From Chitinophaga oryziterrae (GTDB lineage Bacteria > Bacteroidota > Bacteroidia > Chitinophagales > Chitinophagaceae), in assembly GCF_009758125.1 (NCBI RefSeq), contig NZ_WRXO01000001.1, forward strand, positions 1,302,001 through 1,366,000: DNA of 64,000 nucleotides, given 5' to 3'. Of this stretch, positions 1 to 8,159 are shown one piece after another. The position numbers and the translations under genes were made by a program. The notes under the pieces were generated by a model. That model was not told the origin of the DNA, did no database searches, and saw only the letters and a program-made list of their open reading frames with translations. The stretch's first letter is position 1. Each line of letters opens with the position of its first letter.

Positions 1-114
1 CATTACAATGTGTCAATTATTGCTAATTAAGTCCTTTAGCTCAGTTTTAAAATCCTTTTAATTACTCATGTTTTATGATTTAAACGCTAACTTTTCATTC
101 CACATAAATTTTTA

Positions 115-660
115 TTACCATATACTGAACTTTCTTGATTTAAATACACATACAAGTAGATTACATACATTAGTTTCATCAATACTTATTTCTATCAATT
201 TACAGTTTTTATCTTTGCAAATTGGCAAATTTGTTTTTTCAACAATTCTGTCAATATAAAGTTCCCAACTTTTGTTATGAAGTGGAATCGGGAATAATAT
301 AAAAGCCACAAACCCTTGATCTGAATTTAATTTTATTGCGTCGTTAATAATCGATTGTATATTCTTAGTTATAGGTTTTTTGCAATTTCTGACGCCTTCA
401 TTTTTCCAATTTGTATTTGATGTTTTTAACTCGATGCTATAAAAAATTTCTTTATGAAAGAACGTGATATCAGTAGCATTTCGATTATAGCATGCTTTAG
501 TCTCTACTTCAACAGACTCCATCCCTATCTGAATTAAACGATGGGCTAATTCAAATTTTAACCAGCCTTCAAATTTTGCTTTTTGCCTTAAAGGAATTCT
601 GAGCAAGTCTTTCCGATCGATTAGTAATTCTGAAATTGCTTTACAAATTAGATTATCCAT
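115..660 (-). CDS. PD-(D/E)XK nuclease-like protein (cargo gene)
   Basis: A 181-residue protein with no signal peptide or membrane segment. Its middle has the layout of a restriction-endonuclease-like fold: an early helix with acidic residues (E31, E37), then D64 at the start of a strand (ATDITFF), then a second strand carrying E77-L-K79 (YSIELKTS), matching D-Xn-ExK. This suggests a metal-dependent nuclease, but only the motif supports it. It is the last of three minus-strand genes, 40 bp after the winged-helix gene, in the cargo of the mobilizable element. Base composition is AT-rich compared with the chromosome to the right, which fits transfer. The target and partner are not recognisable from sequence. 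Confidence 0.5.
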   Translation of the reverse strand: MDNLICKAISELLIDRKDLLRIPLRQKAKFEGWLKFELAHRLIQIGMESVEVETKACYNRNATDITFFHKEIFYSIELKTSNTNWKNEGVRNCKKPITKNIQSIINDAIKLNSDQGFVAFILFPIPLHNKSWELYIDRIVEKTNLPICKDKNCKLIEISIDETNVCNLLVCVFKSRKFSIW

Positions 661-700
661 CAGAATAAAATATTCAGTTTAAACTCCCAATATATAAATT

Positions 701-886
701 TTACAGCACACGGTAGCTACAAAGTCCGAATGATTGAAACTCTATCTTTCCTTCATTTACCAATTCAGCAATAATTTGAGTAGTCTTTTCGTCACTAAAC
801 CCAATATTTAAACCAATCGAAATTTCATCAATTCGGCCATTATTTTTTTTAAGCGCCATTAAATATTTTTCTTTATCGGATATCAT
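701..886 (-). CDS. Small winged-helix-like protein
   Basis: A 61-residue protein that looks like a single winged-helix unit. An N-terminal helix is followed by two helices around ISIGLNIGFSDEKTTQIIAE, then a short beta wing after the segment NEGKIEF. The pattern resembles small DNA-binding domains that separate chains by a recognition helix (TTQIIAELVNEG). It lies 13 bp after the DUF6530-like gene and 40 bp before the nuclease-like gene, so the three are probably co-transcribed. It could regulate the cassette or act as a DNA-binding subunit. The fold is inferred from sequence pattern only. Confidence 0.45.
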   Translation of the reverse strand: MISDKEKYLMALKKNNGRIDEISIGLNIGFSDEKTTQIIAELVNEGKIEFQSFGLCSYRVL

Positions 887-899
887 ATTTTTTCTTTTA

Positions 900-1301
900 T
901 CAAAGTAAGCTGTTTAATAAATCTCTAATCTCTTCTAACCTTGGTCGTAAGATACTTATGTTTGCTTGGTAATAATCTTTAATCTCTTGTACTCTAGGTT
1001 CTGAAATTATTTGTTCATTGAGGTTTGAAACTATTCTTTCCGAATTTTGACCTGTTAGTATTGAGGTTATAATCAATGTTGTCAGGTCAAGTGTTCTATG
1101 AAGTGGCAATTCCTCACTTTGTCTACTCCAGTTATTACCAGTATGGCGAAAGACCTTAACAGAAATTTCGTCTTCATCATATTGTGCTTGCCCAATGGAT
1201 AAAACTTTAGCATCGCTATTGGGAGCATATTGTCCATCAATCTTATCGTAGTCGTTTACAGCTATAATTGGTTTGTGTTGTAAATGCTCGGGGACTGCCA
1301 T
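900..1301 (-). CDS. DUF6530-like protein
   Basis: A 133-residue cytoplasmic protein. The N-terminal half (HKPIIAVNDYDKIDGQYAPN, then SDAKVLSIGQAQ and W-S-R-Q-S-E-E-L-P-L-H-R) has the conserved pattern I associate with the family named DUF6530, whose function is unknown. The C-terminal half is helical and ends in a charged helix. It is the first gene of the three-gene cargo block, reading away from the mobilization genes after a 226-bp AT-rich gap (1302-1527) that must hold its promoter. The family assignment is from memory of the motif and should be treated as probable, not certain. Confidence 0.5.
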   Translation of the reverse strand: MAVPEHLQHKPIIAVNDYDKIDGQYAPNSDAKVLSIGQAQYDEDEISVKVFRHTGNNWSRQSEELPLHRTLDLTTLIITSILTGQNSERIVSNLNEQIISEPRVQEIKDYYQANISILRPRLEEIRDLLNSLL

Positions 1302-1527
1302 ATATTTTCTAATTGGAGGTGTTAAATAAAAAATGTTTTGGGCCTTTTTCTCTTTTCATGTTGTTGAATAAATATAGTCCTTATTGTTATAAATATACGT
1401 AAGTTTTCAATTTTATTAAATATCAAATGATATCTAATTATTCGGGATCATATGAATATGATCGCTATTTTCGATAGATACTTGTAGGGTGTCTTTATTA
1501 GTAATCACAGATTTTGGTAAATATTAT

Positions 1528-1845
1528 TTATTTATTTTCGGAATGTGATTTTGTCCGAGCGTCATCCATCCTTTTTTTTACATCTCTTCCACTTTGAGAA
1601 TATAGATAATTCCAAGCCCTTTTAATTCTATAATTTTCTAGCTGCTGTAGCTTTATCTCCTTTTGGTTGTCGCACCAATGAATACTAAATTTATACAAGT
1701 TAGTAAGGAATAGCATAATTACCAACCAAAGGAACCAACGTCCAAATACTATCTTGTAAAACAGTTTTGCATCCTGTTCCGGGAAAAGCAATAGCTGAAA
1801 TTTCCGTATCACGTTCTTGGGTTGTCCAGCTGCCGTCAATTTCAT
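1528..1845 (-). CDS. Small membrane-anchored protein of the mobilization module
   Basis: A 105-residue protein with one clear transmembrane segment (WFLWLVIMLFLTNLYKF, about residues 37-53), a basic N-terminal part and a charged C-terminal tail. The start ATG lies 2 bp after the TAG stop of the preceding 77-residue gene (TAG-at-ATG), so translation is probably coupled. It is the last gene of the primase-mobC-relaxase run. The position suggests an accessory mobilization role, perhaps anchoring the relaxosome at the membrane, but nothing in the sequence proves this. Confidence 0.55.
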   Translation of the reverse strand: MKLTAAGQPKNVIRKFQLLLFPEQDAKLFYKIVFGRWFLWLVIMLFLTNLYKFSIHWCDNQKEIKLQQLENYRIKRAWNYLYSQSGRDVKKRMDDARTKSHSENK

Positions 1846-1847
1846 AT

Positions 1848-2081
1848 CTACGACCCCTTTCTAACAATTTCCTGTATCGGCCTGGTATCAGTAGATACGG
1901 AAATCCCCTTCGGTGTATTCAGCTTTTCCTCAAAGTTGTTAAACTTGTTGGTTAATACATTAACAGCTGTAACCAGGTCAGCAATGGATTTTACATGTGA
2001 CTTTTGTTCCTCTGCAAATTCTTCCAATACCAGTTCCAAACTGTCTTTTTCAATACCGGTTATGTTTTTTGTAGTTTCCAT
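1848..2081 (-). CDS. Small accessory mobilization protein (unknown family)
   Basis: A 77-residue, largely helical and acidic protein (the segment around ELVLEEFAEEQKSHVKS may form a coiled coil). It lies 30 bp downstream of the relaxase gene and 2 bp before the membrane-protein gene, on the same strand. I do not recognise the family. Its place between the relaxase and a membrane protein fits a structural or coupling role in DNA transfer, by context only. Confidence 0.55.
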   Translation of the reverse strand: METTKNITGIEKDSLELVLEEFAEEQKSHVKSIADLVTAVNVLTNKFNNFEEKLNTPKGISVSTDTRPIQEIVRKGS

Positions 2082-2111
2082 AATAAATGTGTTTTGAATG
2101 AAATAATGGGG

Positions 2112-3146
2112 TTACAGGCTCATTTTGAATTTCTTTTTCTTCTTGCGCTTGGCTTCTTTTAACAGTTCAGGGTTTATATAATCAAATGACTGTTCCGGCT
2201 TAAGGATCTGATAAAGAAGGTTAGAAATTTCCTTCTGAATTTGGGCAACGGGGGACTTATCCCATTCCTTCGTTTGGCTCACCGTTTGCAACATCCTTTG
2301 AGTAGGAGTAAACGAATGCCTTACACGGTGCTGTTGATATTCAGGTTGCTTTGCCTTTTCTTCCGCTTGTTTAATCTTCAATTGGCTTTTTAGATGCAGC
2401 ACCTTTTCAATAGTAGCCAGCGAAAAACCGACTTCGCTGCCTTTTATTTTCACCTTCTTCTCATCAATAAAAGAAATACCACGCCCTTTAATAACCTTGT
2501 ATCCTAATGCCTGCATCTTCTGCTCAAACTCTGAATATTGATGTACATTTTCTAAGGTCTGCCGAATGTCCGTTCTCAGTTTTTCCTTCCGCATATCCTG
2601 CCGGGGCAATAACCGGTCTTGGGGAGATAAAAAGGCACGCGGACTTAATACTTCTTGTAACTTATATTGCTTTTCAAGCCTGCGGCAAAGGGCCGCCATT
2701 CTTTTATAGCTGTTGCTGTCACTGGCTACTTTTCCGTCAAAACCTACCCGGTTGGCGGCAATATGTATGTGTTGTTCTCTGGTATCATTATGCATTACGC
2801 AGATATATTGGTTATCCGCTATGCCAAATTCCTTTGCGCATTCACTGCCTATTTTCGTAAGCTGGTCTTTGGTGAGCATCTCTCCGGGAGCCAGTCGAAG
2901 GGATAAATGCAATACCGGCTTTTCCACCCGTTTATTCAACTTCCGAACATCTTTAAAATCATTCGTCAACTCGTACTTATCTCCGAAACATTTATTGTAA
3001 AACAGTACTTCTGCCCGGTTTTTATGTTGTAGGTTATCTTTCAGTGAAAGCTGCAGCTTCTGTTCTTCGGAAAATCCCCGTTTATCCTCCAGACAATAAC
3101 TGATGCAGTGATAAAAAGATGCTCCTATAGATACATGCCCGATCAT
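2112..3146 (-). CDS. Relaxase/mobilization nuclease (MOBP-like)
   Basis: A 344-residue relaxase that would nick the transfer origin and lead the strand into a recipient. The N-terminal nuclease domain carries H80 (VLHLSL) and the histidine triad pattern H119, H126, H128 (MHNDTREQHIHIAANR) that binds the catalytic metal in Bacteroidetes MobA/MobB-type relaxases. The C-terminal third is basic and rich in Gln and Lys. The ATG overlaps the TGA stop of mobC by 4 bp (ATGA), showing tight coupling. No coupling protein or type IV secretion genes are in the window, so the element would need a helper for transfer. Confidence 0.9.
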   Translation of the reverse strand: MIGHVSIGASFYHCISYCLEDKRGFSEEQKLQLSLKDNLQHKNRAEVLFYNKCFGDKYELTNDFKDVRKLNKRVEKPVLHLSLRLAPGEMLTKDQLTKIGSECAKEFGIADNQYICVMHNDTREQHIHIAANRVGFDGKVASDSNSYKRMAALCRRLEKQYKLQEVLSPRAFLSPQDRLLPRQDMRKEKLRTDIRQTLENVHQYSEFEQKMQALGYKVIKGRGISFIDEKKVKIKGSEVGFSLATIEKVLHLKSQLKIKQAEEKAKQPEYQQHRVRHSFTPTQRMLQTVSQTKEWDKSPVAQIQKEISNLLYQILKPEQSFDYINPELLKEAKRKKKKKFKMSL

Positions 3147-3523
3147 TGTAAATAGCTTTTAATTTGTTTTGCCAATTCCTTCACCTCTCCGGATTGGACT
3201 TTTAAATTGGCCCGTTCTAAAGGGCTTAATTCTTCGATGCCATTTCGCTTCTTGGCAATCTGGTTAAGGTTTGCTGCCATGTGATTAAGCGTACCGGTTA
3301 GTTCTAAAACTTCTTTAGGCAGCGCTTTTTCTCGCCTGTCTATTTTTCCGGTTATACCTATTTCCCGCAGGTATTCCGAAACGGAAAGGTCCACACTTCT
3401 GGCCCTTGCTTCTATGATGCGCCTTTCATAAAGGCTGCATTTTATGGCCATCAATTGATCTTTCTTAACGTCCTTTTTAGGGCGACCTCCTTTGTTTTTA
3501 GTTTGTGCATTCCGCTGCTCCAT
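3143..3523 (-). CDS. mobC: MobC-like relaxosome accessory protein
   Basis: Relaxosome protein of the bacterial MobC family, which binds near oriT and helps the relaxase open the DNA. The basic N-terminus (KNKGGRPKKDVKK) leads into a ribbon-helix-helix-like region (LMAIKCSLYERRIIEARA) and a helical C-terminus (LNHMAANLNQIAKKRNG) typical of the family. I chose the internal ATG at 3523 (126 residues) rather than the open frame from 3619, because AGGAGG lies just upstream and the extra residues run through the repeat pair at 3546-3591. It overlaps the relaxase start by 4 bp. Confidence 0.82.
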   Translation of the reverse strand: MEQRNAQTKNKGGRPKKDVKKDQLMAIKCSLYERRIIEARARSVDLSVSEYLREIGITGKIDRREKALPKEVLELTGTLNHMAANLNQIAKKRNGIEELSPLERANLKVQSGEVKELAKQIKSYLQ

Positions 3524-3545
3524 ATCTTCCTCCTCTTTATTTTTT

Positions 3546-3597
3546 GAATGCGATAGCATGAAAAAAATCCTCCCCGAATGCGGTAGCATGAGGGGAG
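3546..3597. repeat. Repeat pair and hairpin upstream of mobC (oriT candidate)
   Basis: Two 16-bp direct repeats, GAATGCGATAGCATGA (3546-3561) and GAATGCGGTAGCATGA (3576-3591), differ at one base and start exactly 30 bp apart. The second is framed by a 6-bp inverted repeat, CTCCCC (3570-3575) and GGGGAG (3592-3597). The site lies just 5' of mobC. Such placement is usual for an oriT or MobC operator; the nick site itself cannot be seen. Confidence 0.5.
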
Positions 3598-3641
3598 CCA
3601 GTAGTTTTGGTTTTACCAAAACATAGCTGGCTACCCGAACG

Positions 3642-4595
3642 TCAAAGTCGCCTTCCTATCCGCTGGCTTTCCTCTTTGATATGGTGATGGTGAATAAGCC
3701 ACGCGTTTAAATCCTTGTGGCCTTTATAAAACTCGCTCCGATTAATGTATTTATCCTGCTGGCCGGTGTTCCAATCCAATGCCTTTTTAGTGGCATTTAT
3801 TCCGGCAGTATCCCGGTCTAAAATCAAATGAACCGTCTTGTATTCCTCCATCACGGGACGACTTTTTTCAAAGAAGGAAAGGGAGTTTAGTATCAGGCAA
3901 TTTGACAGGGGGGCTTGCTTTTCCCGGTTGATCGTTTGAAAAGAAAGGAAGTTAAAAAAGCCCTCGAACACCACCAGATCATCCGACCGTCTGCCTTGTT
4001 GCAGGGTTACATCTTTAGGTGAGCTGCTGCCTTTAAAGTTTTCATTTCGTAGTTCATACCCTCCGGCGTTGTTGGGAAACCCGATGACGGTATGCTTCTT
4101 ACCATACAAAAGAAAATCTACTTCTTTACAAAACCGGGTGGCAATTTCCAGCGGTATGCTTCTTTTTTGCAGATACTCCAACAAGGGTTTTTCAGCCAGG
4201 AGGCGGGTGTCCAGAATAACAATTTTGTTTTCGGTGGTATTTTTCTTTTCACCAGCAAAAGGAGACGGGGTGAGTTGCTGACCGATGGACGGGGTAGGCG
4301 GTTGAAAAGAAAAACTCCGGGTAGGCAGGTGTTGTGACAGGCGGCCAAGTAAAACTCCAACAGTACAATTAAAGTAAAGGATTCCAAAATCTACCAGATT
4401 ACCACCTTTCCCGGTTCCGTGATCGTACCATACATTCAGCTGTCTGTTTATTTTAAAAGATGGTGTTTTTTCCTCCCGAAATGGAGATAAATACCAATAA
4501 TCTTGGTTGCTTGCCTTTTGTGGCCGGTAACCCAATGAGGCCAGATAATCTACCAGATCAATCCGATTGGCCTCTGCACACATTAATTTTTCCAT
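3642..4595 (-). CDS. Toprim-domain DNA primase of the mobile element
   Basis: A 317-residue primase like those carried by Bacteroidetes mobilizable elements. The N-terminal part resembles a CHC2 zinc-finger domain (YLSPFREEKTPSFKIN, WYDHGTGKGGNLVDF) but lacks the metal-binding cysteines, as is common in this group. The C-terminal Toprim domain has the catalytic glutamate E211 (VVFEGFFNF) and the DxD pair D260/D262 (LILDRDTAG). I start it at 4595, with MCAEAN at 4583 as an alternative; the longer frame to 4661 would run into the inverted repeat. It probably makes primers for element replication or for the transferred strand. It is upstream of mobC on the same strand. Confidence 0.85.
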   Translation of the reverse strand: MEKLMCAEANRIDLVDYLASLGYRPQKASNQDYWYLSPFREEKTPSFKINRQLNVWYDHGTGKGGNLVDFGILYFNCTVGVLLGRLSQHLPTRSFSFQPPTPSIGQQLTPSPFAGEKKNTTENKIVILDTRLLAEKPLLEYLQKRSIPLEIATRFCKEVDFLLYGKKHTVIGFPNNAGGYELRNENFKGSSSPKDVTLQQGRRSDDLVVFEGFFNFLSFQTINREKQAPLSNCLILNSLSFFEKSRPVMEEYKTVHLILDRDTAGINATKKALDWNTGQQDKYINRSEFYKGHKDLNAWLIHHHHIKEESQRIGRRL

Positions 4596-4646
4596 ACACT
4601 TCAATTTCAATTTCACATTAAGTATGTTTGCAATACAAATGAAAAA

Positions 4647-4692
4647 GCGGCTTGCAAGCACTGGTTTTTATACCAAAATGCTTGCAAGCCGC
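4647..4692. repeat. Perfect 14-bp inverted repeat upstream of the primase
   Basis: GCGGCTTGCAAGCA (4647-4660) and its exact reverse complement (4679-4692) are separated by 18 bp. Each arm contains the 10-bp palindrome GCTTGCAAGC, and the two palindromes start 30 bp apart. It lies 52 bp upstream of the chosen primase start. It could be an operator for an element repressor or part of a replication origin. Confidence 0.6.
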
Positions 4693-4740
4693 TGCAAATC
4701 AATTATAAAATGGTTCGAGAATACTCTACTACAGTTCACC

Positions 4741-4776
4741 ACACAGAAAGTCGCGAGTAATCGTGACTTTCTGCGT
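4741..4776. repeat. Hairpin near the right end of the mobile element
   Basis: Two 16-nt arms (4741-4756 and 4761-4776) pair at 14 positions plus one G-T, around a 4-nt loop (GTAA). The hairpin lies between the element genes and the truncated chromosomal gene that starts by about 4866. It is a candidate for the element terminus or attachment region; it lacks the T-run of a typical terminator. Confidence 0.45.
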
Positions 4777-4865
4777 TTATGCACAATTATGTACGATGAC
4801 AACCTTACTTTCAATTTTATTGCTCATTTTATCTATGATTTTGTTCGATCAAATTTCGGATATCA

Positions 4866-5642
4866 TTAAACCATGGAAGTATCCAAACCGAAGCAAGTTC
4901 AGACCCTAAAAAACTATTAGCTACCGACGTTACAGATATTGACAGTAGTGCGCTTAGTTATGACGCCGCCGGGAGACTCATTCTTTTTGAACAGCATGAA
5001 CCGGCAGATAATTTTACATCTTTTCTGAAACCGGTATATGAAAATGACAGGCTTACCGCTGCCCTGCTCGGTATGTCGAAAAATGATACCACTCATAAGT
5101 TCAAGACTTTCGAATACAACAGCGGAGGTAAAGTGCTCAAAGCATATTCTTATGAATATGGCTTTGATAAATACGATAGGTATGACAGTCTGGTATATAA
5201 GGCAACAGGTCTTATAGCAACCATTTATATTGCTGCGATCACTGAAGCAGGAGGTAGCATCGGTTTATTTCAGAAAAATGTGCTCGAATGGGATACGCGC
5301 CAGAATATCACCCAAAAGTATAGTATTCTCATGAGGGATGGCAAAGAAACCAAAGACACCACTGTGACAGTATATACCTACGACAACAAGATTAACTATG
5401 CAGCACAACAACCGATACTGTTCAACTTACAAATGGACGATCCCGCCGATGCACTTTCTACGAACAACGTGCTGACTTCTATCACCACTTCCGGCAGTGA
5501 TGGCGAAGAGATCTCCAACGTATTCACTTACGATAATGGGAACTATCCAATTACCGTAATAACCACTACGAAAGAATTACATAATGGCGTTGTAGTCAGC
5601 ACCCAGCAAAAAAGCCATAAGCTTACTTATGTAAAATTATAA
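4866..5642 (+). pseudogene. 5'-truncated lipoprotein-like gene
   Basis: The frame ending at 5642 is open back to 4839, well before its first ATG (5073). The upstream residues are convincing coding sequence (SSDPKKLLATDVTDID, then YDAAGRLILFEQHEP), but there is no start codon, signal peptide or lipobox cysteine. The protein is beta-rich with repeated strands of the type YDAAGRL, FEYNSGGKVLKAYSY and FTYDNGNYPI, like the porin-fold lipoproteins (DUF4595-like) common in Bacteroidetes. The simplest reading is that the mobile element at 1-4.8 kb cut off the 5' end. If expressed from 5073, a 189-residue product without an export signal would result. Confidence 0.6.
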
Positions 5643-5724
5643 ATTCCTGGGGTTGGTTTAATAGAAAACTTCTTCTGGCTATATGCACAAACAAGGCTTC
5701 ATTTAAGACCAGGACCGTATTTAT

Positions 5725-5758
5725 AAAGAGGTTGCCTTCAAAAGCAGCCTCTTTTCAT
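5725..5758 (+). terminator. Rho-independent terminator
   Basis: Eleven-bp arms AAAGAGGTTGC (5725-5735) and GCAGCCTCTTT (5744-5754) pair with one G-T and are followed by TT. It lies 82 bp after the lipoprotein-like remnant and 22 bp before the end of the convergent mepB-like gene. Confidence 0.7.
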
Positions 5759-5779
5759 TCGGGTACCTAATTTCGTCTG

Positions 5780-6301
5780 TTACTTTATTTTGTTAAATAA
5801 TTTTCTTGTTACGTCAAGATCGGTAGAGTTGTCGCTTTTAATTGTCAAAAAGTATTCAGTCTGCCAACTTTTAGTTTTTTCTGCTTGTCTGTTAGTTACA
5901 GCATCCCACGGTGGATAAACCCGAATTCCTCTTTTTCCATCTTTCCCGTTTTGAGAGATAATTCCTTTGTCGGCCAAAACTGATTTTGGAAAAATAAATT
6001 GTCCAATGTTGTCGCCAATTTTTGATGTTATTACTACAAAATCAATGTCGTCAAAAATGTCAAAAGGTTCTGTTATTCCATCCTTATTTCGCTTCCAGAT
6101 AGTCACAAATTGCCCTGTTTTTGTCGGTGTAACTTTAGAAACTCTATGTTCAATTGTCTGTCCATTAAGTTTAAACGAACAAGCACCGTATTCTACACTT
6201 TCAGAATTCAGTTTTAGATCTGTCAAGTGGAAACCGCATTTGTCATAAACCAATTCTTTCACAATTTCAAGGTCGTTATGAAGAGAGTTTTCAGTTGTCA
6301 T
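5780..6301 (-). CDS. MepB family protein
   Basis: A 173-residue cytoplasmic protein of the MepB family. MepB is encoded beside the MepA multidrug efflux pump in staphylococci; its biochemical role is not established. Family hallmarks are visible: QFVTIWKRNKDG, PFDIFDDIDF, GQFIFPKSVL, GKRGIRVYPPWD, then NRQAEKTKSWQTEYF. Length is normal for the family. No efflux gene lies next to it, so it appears as a lone accessory gene. The gap upstream (6302-6535) has ATAACAGC about 90 bp before the start, a motif also seen upstream of the DUF2199 gene. Confidence 0.85.
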   Translation of the reverse strand: MTTENSLHNDLEIVKELVYDKCGFHLTDLKLNSESVEYGACSFKLNGQTIEHRVSKVTPTKTGQFVTIWKRNKDGITEPFDIFDDIDFVVITSKIGDNIGQFIFPKSVLADKGIISQNGKDGKRGIRVYPPWDAVTNRQAEKTKSWQTEYFLTIKSDNSTDLDVTRKLFNKIK

Positions 6302-6535
6302 AATCTACGGTTTTTTATTCCTGTTTGGTGTCACTCTACAATGACCGCCAACGGAAAAGTATTGGCTGGCTGTTATTATTTGTCATTTGGTCAAAGCGTT
6401 TAGGTACGTCAAGATATGAAAAACCCCGGTTATCAATAAGGCCTAAAAATTGCCGGATCGGCAAGACTACTTCCCCGCTGGTTGAAAATTATTAAATAGC
6501 AAGTTCAATGAGCCAGGTAGCAATTAATTGAAGGA

Positions 6536-7504
6536 TCAATACGTTTTTTGAACTGTTTTAAGCAGATCATGCGGATACCCCATAGTCACGGCGCTTATAT
6601 TATCCAACTGTGTAACCTGATCGGCACTCAGACAGATCTCAACCGCTTTAAGGCTATCCTCCAGATGAGCAACTGTACGCGCACCAATTACCGGAAAAGC
6701 GTTTCGTGTTAGCGTCCAGGCTAATGCCACCTGACCAGGAGTTACTCCCAGCTCCGCAGCGATCAATTCTAACTGATCTATGATATTTTTAGTAGCGGTA
6801 TCTTCCTGGCAACCATCCGGTGCAGAAAGTGTTAGCCTTCCTGCGGCACCCTTCCGGTATTTACCGGTTAGCAATCCCCCTGCTAAAGGCGAATAGAGCA
6901 TCGTACCCAAGCCGAAATAACCGGCCATGCCTATTAACTCACGCTCAGCAGTTCGTTGAACCAAATTGTATTCGATCTGCAATGCAGCCAGCGGAATAGC
7001 GCTAGCGATGGCCGCCGCCTTCCATGCGGGAAAATTTGCCAGGCCGGTGTAAAGTACCTTTCCGCTTTTAACCAGGTCTTCAAGGCCCCGGGCGATTTCG
7101 TCAATCGGGGTCAGTCCATCATCGTAATGAGGCATGTAAATGTCAATATAATCCGTTTTAAGGCGATTCAAACTGCTTTCGGCTGCCTGACGCATAGCCT
7201 TACGGTGGTTGCCTGAATTGGCAGGCGAAGGATCCCTTTCACTGCTGCGGGTATATTTGGTGCAAATGATGAAATTGTGACGGTGTGGCTCAATAAACCT
7301 TCCAACGATCTCTTCCGCTTCCCCAAGCTGGTATTGGTCAGATACATCAATAAAATTGCCTCCTGCATCAGTATAGACCGACAGAATCTTTGGAATGTCT
7401 TCAGCCACTGCACCATAACCCCGGCGTTCACCTAAACTCGCAGCTCCTAATATCAGTTCACTGGCGGGTAGACCTGTGTGCGTTCCGAATAATTTATTTT
7501 TCAT
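6536..7504 (-). CDS. Aldo/keto reductase
   Basis: A 322-residue NADPH-dependent oxidoreductase of the aldo/keto reductase superfamily, acting on aldehydes or ketones in the cytoplasm. The catalytic tetrad is complete: D53, Y58 (FIDVSDQYQLGEAE), K83 (ICTKYT) and H126 (YMPHYDDG). The barrel continues through GLANFPAWKA, LQIEYNLVQR and SPLAGGLLTGKYR, with the cofactor-binding segment near FPVIGARTVAHLEDSL. It is divergent from an HxlR regulator 73 bp away, which probably controls it. The substrate cannot be told. Confidence 0.92.
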   Translation of the reverse strand: MKNKLFGTHTGLPASELILGAASLGERRGYGAVAEDIPKILSVYTDAGGNFIDVSDQYQLGEAEEIVGRFIEPHRHNFIICTKYTRSSERDPSPANSGNHRKAMRQAAESSLNRLKTDYIDIYMPHYDDGLTPIDEIARGLEDLVKSGKVLYTGLANFPAWKAAAIASAIPLAALQIEYNLVQRTAERELIGMAGYFGLGTMLYSPLAGGLLTGKYRKGAAGRLTLSAPDGCQEDTATKNIIDQLELIAAELGVTPGQVALAWTLTRNAFPVIGARTVAHLEDSLKAVEICLSADQVTQLDNISAVTMGYPHDLLKTVQKTY

Positions 7505-7540
7505 AATTCAAAGTTCGTCTAGCTGCCAGGTAAAGTCAAG

Positions 7541-7560
7541 TATGGCTAAATTCAGCCGTA
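7541..7560. promoter_or_regulatory. Candidate HxlR operator between divergent genes
   Basis: An imperfect palindrome, TATGGCT-AAATTC-AGCCGTA (6 of 7 pairs), lies midway in the 73-bp gap between the reductase and the HxlR gene. Its position would let one dimer control both promoters. Confidence 0.4.
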
Positions 7561-7577
7561 TCAAATAAGATGATAGA

Positions 7578-7955
7578 ATGACTGATATTTGCGGGATGTA
7601 CGAAAGAAAGTTACCTGTTGAACTGGACTGCGGCCTTCACCTGTTTATGGAAGTAATGAACGGAAAATGGAAGATTAACCTGATCTGGTCCATCTATTCC
7701 GGCATAAAGAGGCCAGGTGAATTACATAGGCGCATGCCCAAAGCTTCCCGGCGGCTGTTAGATATCCAACTGAAACAACTCACGGATCAGGGCATTATCA
7801 CGAAGATAATATTTGATCAATGGCCACTGAAAGTAGAGTATGAACTAACGGCGCTGGGCAAAACATTAATACCCGTGATCGAAGTTACAGCTCGATGGGG
7901 TGAAGCTCACCGCGATGTACTGGAGCCTTTGTTTAGATCCACAAACTCAACGTAA
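7578..7955 (+). CDS. HxlR family transcriptional regulator
   Basis: A 125-residue winged-helix regulator of the HxlR (DUF24) family. The family core is clear: FMEVMNGKWKINLIWSI, then RPGELHRRMPKASRRLLDIQ and the wing around WPLKVEYELTALGKTL. A cysteine (C5) near the N-terminus sits where redox-sensing family members carry theirs, and a second is C18. Its divergent arrangement with the aldo/keto reductase, with a palindrome between them, suggests electrophile or redox control of that gene. Confidence 0.9.
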   Translation: MTDICGMYERKLPVELDCGLHLFMEVMNGKWKINLIWSIYSGIKRPGELHRRMPKASRRLLDIQLKQLTDQGIITKIIFDQWPLKVEYELTALGKTLIPVIEVTARWGEAHRDVLEPLFRSTNST

Positions 7956-8159
7956 TAGTATAAACCATAAACCAAGCGCAAAGAACGCTACTTCAGAATA
8001 TTGGATAGTGACAAATATTGTCAGCTACAAAGTAGATTGACGGGTATTATTCAATACATATTCCTATACTCATATTAAATAATAGTAAGCCCATTATTTT
8101 AAGCCAGAGATAGGGCAAGTCCATTAGCATCTTCAACAAATAAAGCGCCTTCAAATCTT

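Noticed and set aside
68-259. Plus-strand frame of 63 residues at the left edge
   Set aside because: It is low-complexity, overlaps the nuclease-like gene on the other strand and has no family features.
3524-3619. Longer N-terminus for MobC starting at 3619
   Set aside because: The extra residues are encoded by the repeat pair and hairpin, and the internal ATG at 3523 has a good ribosome site.
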